A stretch of DNA of 64,000 nt from Schistocerca nitens (lineage: Eukaryota; Arthropoda; Insecta; Orthoptera; Acrididae), in contig NC_064619.1 in NCBI RefSeq assembly GCF_023898315.1, positions 304,954,150 through 305,018,149 on the forward strand, written 5' to 3'. A model generated the notes under the pieces. That model did not search any database. It saw nothing but the letters and a program-made list of their open reading frames with translations, and was not told the DNA's origin. Positions 12,073 through 21,989 of this stretch are shown in pieces. Position numbers and translations under genes: made by a program. The stretch's first letter is position 1. Every line of letters starts with the position of its first letter.

Positions 12073-12708
12073 AGTAGGGTGGCTACAGGGGTGTCTCCTC
12101 ACTCTCCATTGTTGCCAGATGTATCAAGATCGCGGCGATGACGTCATAAAAATGGTGACCTGTAGACTTGGCAACACGCATGACGTCATCCAAGATGGCG
12201 GCCGTGACGTCAGTTGATGACGCCATCAACTGAGGTCAGCTGATGACGCAAGTACCGTTATCAAAGATGGCAGAAAAGTGCCAGGCCCACCTGCCAAGCC
12301 CCCCTGGTGGGAAGTTTGAATTTTGGAGCGAAGATAGGTAAATTGGGCTACATCCACTAACCTAATAAAATGGCAGGAAAGAAAAGGCACATGGGCTACC
12401 TCTACTAACATAAGTCATCTGACTGCCACCTCTTACTAGGAATTGGCTGGAAAAGGACTGTGCCTGTGCCGCATAGGATAGACCTAAGTCATTATTTTCA
12501 GTCTTTATTTAAGCAATTAGAGGCAGTGTTATCATCAAGTGTATTCACAACAAGATCCGGAAGAGGTTTACATGGAGCAAACATGTTGCATAACCTAATG
12601 TTCGGCACTGTACTCTGGGTGTCTTAACCTAATGTTTCACCCTTTGTCAGCACTTAACCTATTATTCTGTAAAGTAGTTTTCCATGTCGGCCCCATTTCT
12701 TTAAACTA
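12073..12708 (+). repeat. Foldback element, left outer arm
   Basis: Inverted counterpart of 17240-18201. It carries TGACGTCA at 12139, 12181 and 12205, and only two copies of the 48-bp unit (GGGCTAC at 12343 and 12391). It ends at a TTTAAACTA motif, where LINE copy B begins. About 740 bp present in the right arm (16493-17239) has no counterpart here. Confidence 0.82.
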
Positions 12709-13445
12709 ACCTCGGGGAAGATCAGTTTGGATTCCGTAGAAATATTGGAACACATGAGGCAATACTGACCCTACGACTTATCTTAGAAGCTAGATTAAGG
12801 ATAGCCCAACCTACGTTTCTAGCATTTGTAGACTTAGAGAAAGCGTTTGACAATGTTGACTGGAATATTCTCTTTCAAATTCTGAAGGTGGCAGGAGTAA
12901 AATACAGGGAGCAAAAGGCTATTTACAATTTGTACAGAAACCAGATGGCAGTTATAAGAGTCGAGGGACATGAAAGGGAAGCAGAGGCTGGGAAGGGAGT
13001 GAGACAGGGTTGTAGCCTTTCCCCAATGTTATCAATCTTTATATTGAGCAAGCAGTAAAGGAAACAAAAGAAAAATTCGGAGAAGGTATTAAAATCCATG
13101 GAGAAGTAATAAAATCTTTGAGGTTTGCTGATGACATTGTAATTCTGTCAGAGACAGTAAAGGACTTGGTAGAGCAATTGAACGGAATGGATAGTGTCTT
13201 GAAAGGAGGATATAACATTAACATCAAAAAAAAAGAAAATGAGGAAAATGGAATGTAGTTGAATTAAGTCGGGTGACGCTGAGGGAATTAGTTTAGGAAA
13301 TGAGACACATGAAGTAGTAAATGAGTTTTGCTATTTGGGGAGCAAAATAACTGATGATGGTCGAAGTAGAGAGGATATAAAATGTAGACTGGCAATGGCA
13401 AGGAAAGCGTTTCTGAAGAAAAGAAATTTGTTAACATCGAATATA

Positions 13446-14867
13446 CACTCCTGGAAATGGAAAAAAGAACACATTGACACCGGTGTGTCAGACCCACCAT
13501 ACGTGCTCCGGACACTGCGAGAGGGCTGTACAAGCAATGATCACACGCAAGGCACAGCGGACACACCAGGAACCGCGGTGTTGGCCGTCGAATGGCGCTA
13601 GCTGCGCAGCATTTGTGCACCGCTGCCGTCAGTGTCAGCCAGTTTGCCGTGGCATACGGAGCTCCATCGCAGTCTTTAACACTGGTAGCATGCCGCGACA
13701 GCGTGGACGTGAACCGTATGTGCAGTTGACGGACTTTGAGCGAGGGCGTATAGTGGGCATGCGGGAGGCCGGGTGGACGTACCGCCGAATTGCTCAACAC
13801 GTGGGGCGTGAGGTCTCCACAGTACATCGATGTTGTCGCCAGTGGTCGGCGGAAGGTGCACGTGCCCGTCGACCTGGGACCGGACCGCAGCGACGCACGG
13901 ATGCACGCCAAGACCGCAGGATCCTACGCAGTGCCGTAGGGGACCGCACCGCCACTTCCCAGCAAATTAGGGACACTGTTGCTCCTGGGGTAACGGCGAG
14001 GACAATTCGCAACCGTCTCCATGAAGCTGGGCTACGGTCCCGCACACCGTTAGGCAGTCTTCAGCTCACGCCCCAACATCGTGCAGCCCGCCTCCAGTGG
14101 TGTCGCGACAGGCGTGAATGGAGGGACGAATGGAGACGTGTCGTCTTCAGCGATGAGAGTCGCTTCTGCCTTGGTGCCAATGATGGTCGTACGCGTGTTT
14201 GGCGCCGTGCAGGTGAGCACCACAATCAGGACTGCATACGACCGAGGCACACAGGGCCAACACCCGGCAACATGGTGTGGGGAGCGATCTCCTACACTGG
14301 CCGTACACCACTGGTGATCGTCGAGGGGACACTGAATAGTGCACGGTACATCCAAACCGTCATCGAACCCATCGTTCTACCATTCCTAGACCGGCAAGGG
14401 AACTTGCTGTTCCAACAGGACAATGCACGTCCGCATGTATCCCGTGCCACCCAACGTGCTCTAGAAGGTGTAAGTCAACTACCCTGGCCAGCAAGATCTC
14501 CGGATCTGTCCCCCATTGAGCATGTTTGGGACTGGATGAAGCGTCGTCTCACGCGGTCTGCACGTCCAGCACAAACGCTGGTCCAACTGAGGCGCCAGGT
14601 GGAAATGGCATGGCAAGCCGTTCCACAGGACTACATCCAGCATCTCTACGATCGTCTCCATGGGAGAATAGCAGCCTGCATTACTGCGAAAGGTGGATAT
14701 ACACTGTACTAGTGCCGACATTGTGCATGCTCTGTTGCCTGTGTCTATGTGCCTGTGGTTCTGTCAGTGTGATCATGTGATGTATCTGACCCCAGGAATG
14801 TGTCAATAAAGTTTCCCCTTCCTGGGACAATGAATTCACGGTGTTCTTATTTCAATTTCCAGGAGAG
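13446..14867 (+). mobile_element. Complete Tc1-type transposon, copy 1 (1422 bp)
   Basis: Terminal inverted repeats CACTCCTGGAAATGG at the left and TTTCCAGGAGAG at the right (last bases changed from GTG), flanked by TA at 13444-13445 and 14868-14869. Removing the element restores LINE copy B. It is exactly the same length as copies 2 and 3, and a single transposase gene fills most of it. The 3' non-coding part contains an AATAAA signal at about 14804. Confidence 0.95.
13690..14712 (+). CDS. Tc1-type transposase, copy 1
   Basis: A 340-residue DDE transposase, predicted to bind its own terminal repeats in the nucleus and to cut and paste the element into TA sites. I chose the ATG starting MPRQRGREPYVQ because its length fits the Tc1 norm (about 340-350) and all three copies share it; the frame is open for 72 further codons upstream, probably leader. 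Residues 15-60 and about 85-135 form two helix-turn-helix segments (GWTYRRIAQHVGR; ATSQQIRDTV). Catalytic residues are D155 (FSDESRF), D244 (QQDNARPH) and E277 (SPDLSPIEHVW). Only 32 residues separate the second D from E, against 34 in classical Tc1. Compared with copy 3 it has about 12 changes, including N for I in PGNMVWG, so activity is uncertain. Confidence 0.93.
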   Translation: MPRQRGREPYVQLTDFERGRIVGMREAGWTYRRIAQHVGREVSTVHRCCRQWSAEGARARRPGTGPQRRTDARQDRRILRSAVGDRTATSQQIRDTVAPGVTARTIRNRLHEAGLRSRTPLGSLQLTPQHRAARLQWCRDRREWRDEWRRVVFSDESRFCLGANDGRTRVWRRAGEHHNQDCIRPRHTGPTPGNMVWGAISYTGRTPLVIVEGTLNSARYIQTVIEPIVLPFLDRQGNLLFQQDNARPHVSRATQRALEGVSQLPWPARSPDLSPIEHVWDWMKRRLTRSARPAQTLVQLRRQVEMAWQAVPQDYIQHLYDRLHGRIAACITAKGGYTLY

Positions 14868-15336
14868 TAGATTTAAGTGTCAGGAAGTCGTTTGTGAAAG
14901 TATTTGTATGGTGTGTAGCCATGTATGGAAGTGAAACATGGACGATAAATAGTTTGGACAAGAAGAGAATAGAAGCTTTCGAAATGTGGTGCTACAGAAG
15001 AATGCTGAAGATTAGATGGGTAGATCACATAACTAATGACGAGTTATTGAATAGGATTGGGGAGAAGAGAAGTTTGTGGCACAACTTGACTAGAAGAAGG
15101 GATCGGTTGGCAGCACATGTTATGAGGCATCAAGGGATCACCAATTTCGTATTGGAGGGCAGCGTGGAGGGTAAAAATCGTAGAGGTAGACCAAGATATG
15201 AATACAGTAAGCAGATTCAAAAGGATGTAGGTTGCAGTAGGTACTGGGAGATGAAGAAGCTTTCACAGGATAGAGTAGCATGGAGAGCTGCATCAAACCA
15301 GTCTCAGGACTGAAGACCACAACAACAACAACAACC

Positions 15337-15543
15337 TGCCCCCAGTATCGCTGCGAAACATCGGCAGGGCGACTCACCATGTAAAAGGTTCTCAAAGTTA
15401 TAGTGACGTCACATGGCTATGTAAAATAAGAGCCAAGTTGACCTCTCTGAAATTGTACAGTGTCCTAGAAATAGTTAACGGTCGCTCCTGTAGGAGCTTT
15501 TATGATGTCTCAGCTTGTCTGCATGGACGTTCTTGTCTTAACA
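15337..15543 (+). repeat. Foldback element, left inner arm
   Basis: Inverted match to 16243-16492. Shared landmarks are CTGCGAAAC, GGCGACTCACCAT, AAAAGGTTCTCAA, GACGTCACATGGCTA, ATAGTTAAC and TTGTCTGCATGGA. TGACGTCA lies at 15404. The right copy has an extra stretch of about 40 bp after CACCAT. Confidence 0.85.
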
Positions 15544-16242
15544 AAACCTATTTACGAAAATAGCTCTAAATAACGCCGAATGCATTCCTCCTGATGGTCC
15601 TAACATGTCACCTCATCCATCACATCATACCCTTCCTCCTTTCAACGTACACAAACGTTCTCACTGCTATGTAGAGACTCCTATATCCCAACGCAAAGGA
15701 TGTCTTGTGAATGGATGGGTAATTATGATTGGCTCTTATCGAATTTACCCGCCAAATTACTGATGCCACTGGTGTGGAAGCACCATCCACCTTATTTTTT
15801 TGCTTTCTGCGAATGAGACATTCAGCCGCAAAATACTATTTTATACAGATAGCCATATTGCACCCACAATTAAACCTTCAAAAGTGCCCTACATATCGTC
15901 AAATATGGGAAGACTGTTACTCTATTACACTGCTATCTCACTGAGGACAGGAGCTTGATTAGTTGAGTATGAAACCGATCTCCAACCCAGCAATATATCC
16001 TGTGTACCATGTCAATGTAGTAAACATACAACTCATATCCTGTGCCATACAAAATCACCCCTTTTACATCATTCGCACATATACTGAGAAGACAGACATC
16101 ATAAGCATATGCACCATAGGTATACTCGTGGCAATAGGTATTTCCTGCGAGGTCATCCAATCTAAATGCATGACTAGTGCACCCTCATTGGATTGAAGTC
16201 ACTCTCAGAACTGCAGTGCAAAGACTGATTCTTTTCCCCCTT
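15544..16242. other. Central loop of the foldback element
   Basis: About 0.7 kb between the inner arms. Open frames (for example 15729-15944) are short and carry no transposase motif. Confidence 0.55.
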
Positions 16243-16492
16243 GGCACAAACTTCCATGCAGACAAGTGGAGACATGATGAAACCTCCTACAAAAGCAACT
16301 GTTAACTATTTCTGCAATACTGTACACCTTCCGAGAGGCTGACTTTGCTTATTTTACGTAGCCATGTGACGTCAGTGTAACATTGAGAACCTTTTAGATG
16401 GTACAATGTTTTGTGGCGATGCGTCAGTCATACTGGGGCATGATGGTGAGTCGCCATGCAGACGTTTCGCAGTGATGCTGGTGCAGGCAAGC
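16243..16492 (-). repeat. Foldback element, right inner arm
   Basis: Reverse-complement partner of 15337-15543, with TGACGTCA at 16367-16374. Confidence 0.85.
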
Positions 16493-17239
16493 ACGTATGA
16501 ATGCTGCTCCTATGTCCCATTAGAATCACTAGGGAGAAAGCAGCCTGTGCTATTCTGGAACAGATTTATATAGCGCCATCTGTGACGCCAATATCCACAG
16601 GTATAGTGTCAGCAATGGTAAACACACGTGCTGCCCAGAGGCATTTTGCATATGAGATGGTGTGAGGGTGCCTTGGAGCTCTGTGTCGAGGTGTACCTCA
16701 TGTGATCTGTGAGGAGGTGACAGCGTAGGAGCAGACGCTGCAGAATTGGGCCGTTGCAAGCAGCCTGGTTGCTGCAGCCCTAACCTGCTAGCCTGAGGGA
16801 GGGCAGCCTATGGACGCCAGAGCAATGCTGTGGCTGCGGCGGCGGCGGCGGGGGAGGCGGCAGCATCAGGCGTTCAGTGGTGGGATGTGTTTTTTATTAG
16901 CGTCTTTTGTTTAAGTTGTATTCCGTCGATTTCACTGACCAATAGGATGGTGCGAATTAAAAAAAACTACCCCATACATACGAAAAATATCGGTTTCATT
17001 AATTTGCATAATTTTCTATATCAACATTGTGTTAGCTGTGGAATAGTTAAGGGGAGGGTGTGCGTGAGTGGGTGACATAGAGCAGAACAGCAGGTTAAGT
17101 GCAGAACACTAGGTTAATTTGCATAATTTTTATGTAAAACGCAGTAAAATAGTTTAAAGGGGTGGGTGACAAAGAAGAATGAGCCAGAAATGGCGTTCAA
17201 AAGCATGTGAAATACGAAAAGTGCATAGTAACATGGTGG
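16493..17239. other. Right-arm segment missing from the left arm
   Basis: Contains a short GCG triplet run (about 16831-16860) and two diverged copies of a block with TTAATTTGCATAATTTT (near 16998 and 17114), suggesting an internal duplication. The matching part of the left arm is absent at the point where LINE copy B sits. Confidence 0.55.
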
Positions 17240-18201
17240 GTATCAAAGGTGGTACAGTAGTTTAAGGGAATGGGGGTGAAATGAAAAACCACTCAATAGA
17301 ACAATAGGTTAAGTGCTGACAAGGGGTGAAACATTAGGTTAAGACACCCAGATTACAGTGCCAAACATTAGGTTATGCAACATGTTTGCTCCATGTAATT
17401 ACTTTTTACAAGACCTACATGTTACCAAGCAGCAGAGAATCATGAGTAAGAGAAATCCAAGCCACACTAATATTTTTTTATAAATAAACAATGTAGCCTT
17501 GAAATTCCTGTTATGAGATCCTTCCTCTCCACCACCAGACCGCCATATTGGATTATGTAACAGAAGGGATGACAGCACCCTCTGGTGGCAGTACTGTGTA
17601 CTAGGTCAGTTGGACTACAGACCTTGTGGTGAACACACTTGATGGCAGTACTGCCTCGGATTGTTAAAATAAAGACTGAAAATAAAGACTCATGTCTATT
17701 CTATCCAGCAAAGGCTGAGTCCTTTTCCAGCCAATTCCTAGGAAGAGGTGGCATCTGGATGACTTAGGTTAGTAGAGATAGCCCAAGTATCCTTTCTTTC
17801 TGGCCAGTTTCTTATGTTGGTGGAGGTAGCCCAACTGCCCTTTCTTTCCCACCATTTTCTTAGGTTAGTGGAGGTAGCCCAACTGCCCTTTCTTTCCCAC
17901 CATTTTCTTAAGTTAGTGGAGGTAGCCCAATTGACCTATCTTGCCTCCAAAAGTCAAACTTCCCACTAGGGGATGGGGGAGGGGGGGCAGGGGGTGTGGC
18001 ACGTTTCCGCCATCTTGATAATCGTACTTGCATGATCAGCTGATGTCGGTTGATGGTGTTGTCAACTTACGTCACAGACGAATTCTTGGATGACGTCATG
18101 CACTATATACAAGCTGCCACCTTGGATGACGTCATCACCACCTTCTTGTATACATCTGGCAACAATGGAGAGTGGGATGGCACCCCTGTAGCCCCCCTAC
18201 T
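17240..18201 (-). repeat. Foldback element, right outer arm
   Basis: Reverse-complement partner of 12073-12708, longer mainly because of extra 48-bp units. TGACGTCA lies at 18091 and 18127. Confidence 0.82.
17765..17960. repeat. 48-bp tandem repeat in the foldback arm
   Basis: The block containing GTGGAGGTAGCCCAACTGCC and CTTTCTTTCCCACCATTTTC recurs with starts at about 17773, 17821, 17869 and 17917, an exact 48-bp period with four units. The left arm has two. Confidence 0.88.
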
Positions 18202-18845
18202 CTTGTATATCGTTGCTGACTGCACAATATAAAGGATAATGCCTTGCATGGGCCCTTCAACACTGACATTGGACTCTTGATGACTGGAAACATGTTGCCT
18301 CGTTGAACGAGTCTTGTTTCAAATTGTATCAAATGAGGGATATGTACGGCCCATGGAGCCTGCATGTCAGCAGGGGACTATTCAAGCTCGTGAGACTCTG
18401 TAATGGTGTGGGGTATGTGAAGTTGGAGTGATATTGGACTCCTGATGCGTCTAGATATGACTCTGACAAGTGAGACGTACATTAGCATCCTTTCTGACCG
18501 CCTGCATCTATTCAATTCCATTGTGCATTTCGACGGACGTTGGAAATTCCCACAAAATGATGCGACACCCTACACATCCAGAATTGCTACAGAATGGCTC
18601 CAGGAACACTGTTCTGAATTTAAACACTTCCGTTTGGCACCAGACTCCCCAGACACGAACATTATTGAGCATATCTGGCATGATTTGCAACTTACTTTTC
18701 AGAAGAGATATTAGGCAGGTGTTCCAGTTCCTTTGGCTCTTCAGTGTATATTGTTTCGACAATGGTATGCAATGTAGCTATGTTGGACATTTTGTGAATT
18801 GTAAGTAAAGTTCTCAAATTATGCCCTGCATTGTGTGATCTGTAC

Positions 18846-19249
18846 GTTCTACCTGCCAGGATAGCTGAGAGTGCTAATGTGCTGCTTCCTGGACTTGGGT
18901 AGGCGCGCCCGCCCTCGATCGAATCTGCCCGGCGGATTAACGACGAGGGCCGGTATGCTGGCCAGCCTGGATGTGGATTTTTTCCACATCCTGCTAGGTG
19001 AATACTGGACTGGTCCCCACATTCCGCATCAGTTACATGACTCACAGATATCTGAAATACGTTTGCACTATTCCACGGCATACACTAGACGCAGACAGCT
19101 GGGGTACATTACTTCCATCCCGAGGGGTTCGGGGTGGCGGCAGGAAGGGCATCTGGCCACCCTCTGCACTTAACATTGCCAACTCAATAGTAACACGGCC
19201 GACCCCGCATTGCCGCGGGACGAGGGCCTCAAGCAGAACCAAAAGCACA
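18846..19249 (+). mobile_element. Long tRNA-related SINE with 13-bp target duplication
   Basis: About 404 bp, flanked by identical GTGTGATCTGTAC at 18833-18845 and 19250-19262. It begins ACCTGCCAGGATAGCTGAG, a tRNA-like A-box region, with a CGATCGAATC segment where a B box would lie. The body carries a TTTCCACATCCTGCTAGGTG block and a GGTGGCGGCAGGAAGGGCA block. No coding capacity. The head differs from the class II head of the other SINEs here. Confidence 0.85.
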
Positions 19250-19262
19250 GTGTGATCTGTAC

Positions 19263-21367
19263 ATTTTATTAATTCCCAGTTCAACTTGCACCAGAGAATG
19301 GCAATAAAGCTCAAATAATAGTTGTGTAGAGCAAACGGCGGAAATTTCTTTCAAAAGTTATACATGATTGTAGTCTTCTACGAAGGATAAATCCATAGTC
19401 TCAGTGTTTCAGGAGTGAACAAAATTTCTTGAGAATGCGATGGCAGTTGCATTACTCAATCTATAAATACGATTTCAGAATGGTTCACTGAATATCGCGA
19501 TTGTTACATATCTGCTGTCAGCCTGACAAACACACGATTAGGTAAGATACAACCAAACGAAAAATCTTATCCCACGCATCCGCCTATTGAGAATTTGTCT
19601 TTAAAGAAGCAATTCAGGTCAAAACGTGCAATAAGAACGAGAACTGGGGCAACGGATGTACCCTTAGTGCCGCATTGAAAGGCTCTTGGTGCAGCATGGA
19701 AAGGGGAGCCGAAAGGCTCAGAGAAAGAAGCTGAGCTATCCACCATTTAACGGGATCGATCATAGAGATCAACGTAATCTCTGAAAGTGTATGGAAGTTC
19801 AGTTACTTGGTGATGTGTCCGTGATATTATTCGGCGAGTCAAAAACGGAACAACTACAGGGCCTGTTACAACAACAGATAGTCCCAAATGATGACGACAG
19901 AGGAAGTCGTTGAAAGGTGGAATAAACAAACAATTCTGAAGCGGCAAGAAATCCTAGAGAGAATGTCGCCGCGATAAACTACGTTTCCATTGTCTGACAC
20001 AGTGGTCTCATACACCTAAAATTTTTGTTTCCGACTTCCTTAACCTCAGACTGGGAGATCGCTAAAGTAAGGTTCGGTTTGTTATCCAATCTGACTTCAT
20101 TTCGGATAACTAATTATGTAGTTAATGTATATGTTTCAGTCAGTTTCACTATTCATTCAATTTTAATATTAATTGTGACACACGCAGTGTATAAAATGTT
20201 TTCGCAAACATATTAGAGGAAACATACTTCTTCAGATTTTCAAAAAAAGGTGAAGCAAAATTGACGCACTCGGACTCCACAGCAGGATTCCTTGTATGCT
20301 AGCAGCATAAAAATGTCTCTAACAAAATTTATTCCCCTGCTTTTTTTCGGTATGAAACAGAAGTAAAAGAACGGCAATATGGGTGCACTGCTGTCATATA
20401 TGTGACAAGTATCTTCAGTCAATATTCTGTTGCTATGCAGTGCAGCTAGGGCAGTGCGTAGACGTTTCTGTCGGAGTTTGAGAATTAGACTACAGATGTA
20501 GGTTCTTTCATGTACTAAATTTGATCTGCCCAATAATGCTGTAGCGTACATTGTTTCTTAAATTATACAAACCCTGTAACTGCAGTACCTTAATACTGGA
20601 AATAAGTTACTAGTCAGACATTTCAGAAATATTCATCAAGAGTAATAATCAATTAAAATTAGTTACCGCTACTAGGGTTGAAGTAAAGAGAAAGTTTTTC
20701 AGTGCGGTTGTGTCAAGCATACATGTTACATTTATCAAGTGTGGTCAGTTGCCTGGAAGCTGAAAGACATAATTAATTCTAAGATGACGATGATAATACA
20801 ATGGTACCAGACTTTGGTAATTAAATGTGAAACAGGTTTCTATCATACCGATGACGTAATGTCCTAAAGAAACGTAATAGACATGAAGTAGTGAGCAGGA
20901 TAGGTGGTATTAATAACCGACTAGTGGCAACAAGATTTAGCGGAATATCGTTCACGAAGTAATACGAAACAATACGCTTAGATAACGTAGCGTAAAGGCT
21001 CATAATGTGATGGTTCCACCTAACGTGAGGTACTTGGTTATTATTACTGTGGGCACCTGACTTCTACTGTCAAGTATCAGCACTTGTTCTATATGCACCA
21101 CTACGCTCTCTTATTACCGGAAGCAGTTGCTGAGCTGTAGTTCGTTGTGGCTGCATGCGTTTGTTTGTATCCACCATCTAAAAAGTTTTGCAGTATTGCG
21201 GAAATCAGGCTGCATCGTTGTTGGAAGCTGGGGATTTTGACTTCACAGAGTGCTTTATTTATTTCGTTTTAAAGGTAGGTATATGTTCTTTGAATATTTA
21301 ATCAATCTCGTGCAACCGTATAGCATGTGGTTATGAAGGAAAGTGAAGATGGCAGGGAACTTAATAT
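19263..21367. other. 2.1-kb spacer, no gene seen
   Basis: No recognisable coding sequence, RNA gene or mobile element on either strand. Confidence 0.5.
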
Positions 21368-21372
21368 GTGGC

Positions 21373-21850
21373 TGTGGTGTCACCGCCAGACACCACACTT
21401 GCTAGTTGGTAGCTTTAAATCGGCCGCGGTCCATTAGTACATGTCGGACCCGCGTGTCGCCACTGTCAGTGATCGCAGACCGAACGCCACCACACGGCAG
21501 GTCTCGAGAGACGGACTAACACTCGCCCCAGTTGTACGGACGACTTAGCTAGCGATGCACACTGACGAAGCCTCGCTCATTTGCACAGCAGATAGTTAGA
21601 ATAGCCTTCAGCTAAGTCAATGGCTACGACCTAGCAAGGCGCAATTAGCATGTATCTACAGAGTCTCACTTGTATTGTCAAGAGCGTTGTACAACAAGGA
21701 TGGTTTGAAGTTAAGTATTCCAGAAGCTACGTACTTTTCTTTATAGCATTCATTACGTATCCTGTTTCAGACCTCTCTAGCCTGCGTGAGTTTAAGCGCG
21801 TGCCTTTCGGCTACTTCCGAGTGGCGTGGCTGTCTTACTACGCCACAACA
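21373..21850 (+). mobile_element. Solo LTR, 478 bp
   Basis: Begins TGTGGTGTCACCGCCAG and ends CGCCACAACA, so it has TG...CA ends. GTGGC flanks it on both sides (21368-21372 and 21851-21855), a perfect 5-bp target duplication. No internal retroelement genes are attached, so it is a solo LTR left by recombination. It shares CACCACACTTGCTAG, CGGCCGCGGTCCATTAGTA and CGGACCCGCGTGTCGCCAC with the LTR at 31314. The superfamily cannot be assigned from the LTR alone. Confidence 0.92.
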
Positions 21851-21989
21851 GTGGCAGTCAGCGATATGTAACATGGGGTACCCCATATTTGGAGAAGCTT
21901 ATTTGGAAATTCATTTTTATGGTCGAATACGTTCTTTATAATATTTTTGAAGTGAGAAAGACATATTACATCATATTATGTATCTTTTT

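Larger units (their letters stand above)
12709..15335 (+). mobile_element. RTE-like LINE copy B, split by an intact Tc1
   Basis: Same LINE family as copy A. The left part (12709-13445) covers the DQFGFRRN region, LEKAFDNVDWN, the GVRQGCSLSPM block and an active-site box reading FADD (LRFADDIVILS), with a frameshift near 13028 (a base missing where the other copies read ATGTTATTC). The right part (14870-15313) has YGSETWT, MWCYRRMLKIRW and RRRDRLAAHVMRHQGITN, and ends at the CAACAACAACAA tail near 15335. Between them sits a complete Tc1 transposon in a TA site. The 5' part of the LINE, including the endonuclease, is absent. It lies inside the left arm of the foldback element. Confidence 0.9.
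12071..18203. mobile_element. Large palindromic (foldback) element, 6.1 kb
   Basis: The two ends are inverted copies of each other: AGTAGGGTGGCTACAGGGG at 12073 faces its complement ending near 18201. Homology runs inward through GC-rich CRE-like motifs, a 48-bp tandem array, a TTTTCCAGCCAATTCCTAG block, and paired TTAACCTAATGTT motifs (12590-12670 against 17300-17385). A second inverted pair lies further in (15337-15543 against 16243-16492), leaving a central loop of about 0.7 kb. Both flanks are parts of a single Tc1 transposase, so the outer limits are known to within a few bases. Inside, LINE copy B replaces part of the left arm. I find no transposase in the loop, so it is probably non-autonomous. 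It resembles FB/Galileo-type foldback elements in design only. Confidence 0.82.
11770..18746 (+). mobile_element. Old Tc1-like transposon split by a 6.1-kb foldback element
   Basis: Two halves of one degenerate Tc1-like element (same family as 4208-4804). The left half (11770-12070) reads as the helix-turn-helix DNA-binding part, with fragments such as DQAADFNAG and DMGFRSRR. The right half (18204-18746) resumes at the next point of the transposase with HWTLDDWKHVA, ESCFKLY, a PQNDATPYTSRIATEWLQEH block and SPDTNIIEHIWHDLQ. It ends CTTTGGCTCTTCAGTG at 18746 followed by TA. Stops and frameshifts are frequent and it is dead. The clean resumption of the Tc1 sequence on the right side shows that 12071-18203 entered as one unit. 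The 5' terminus was not found. Confidence 0.85.

Noticed and set aside
13474..13689. 72-codon N-terminal extension of the transposase frame
   Set aside because: In copy 3 the opening runs across the terminal repeat into flanking DNA; the MPRQRG start gives the family's normal length.
13288..13911. Long minus-strand frames opposite the Tc1 transposases (207, 158, 175, 143 codons and similar)
   Set aside because: They recur at the same place in all three Tc1 copies and are antisense shadows of the transposase.
15729..15944. 71-codon frame in the foldback loop as a possible transposase
   Set aside because: Too short and without any DDE or helix-turn-helix motif.
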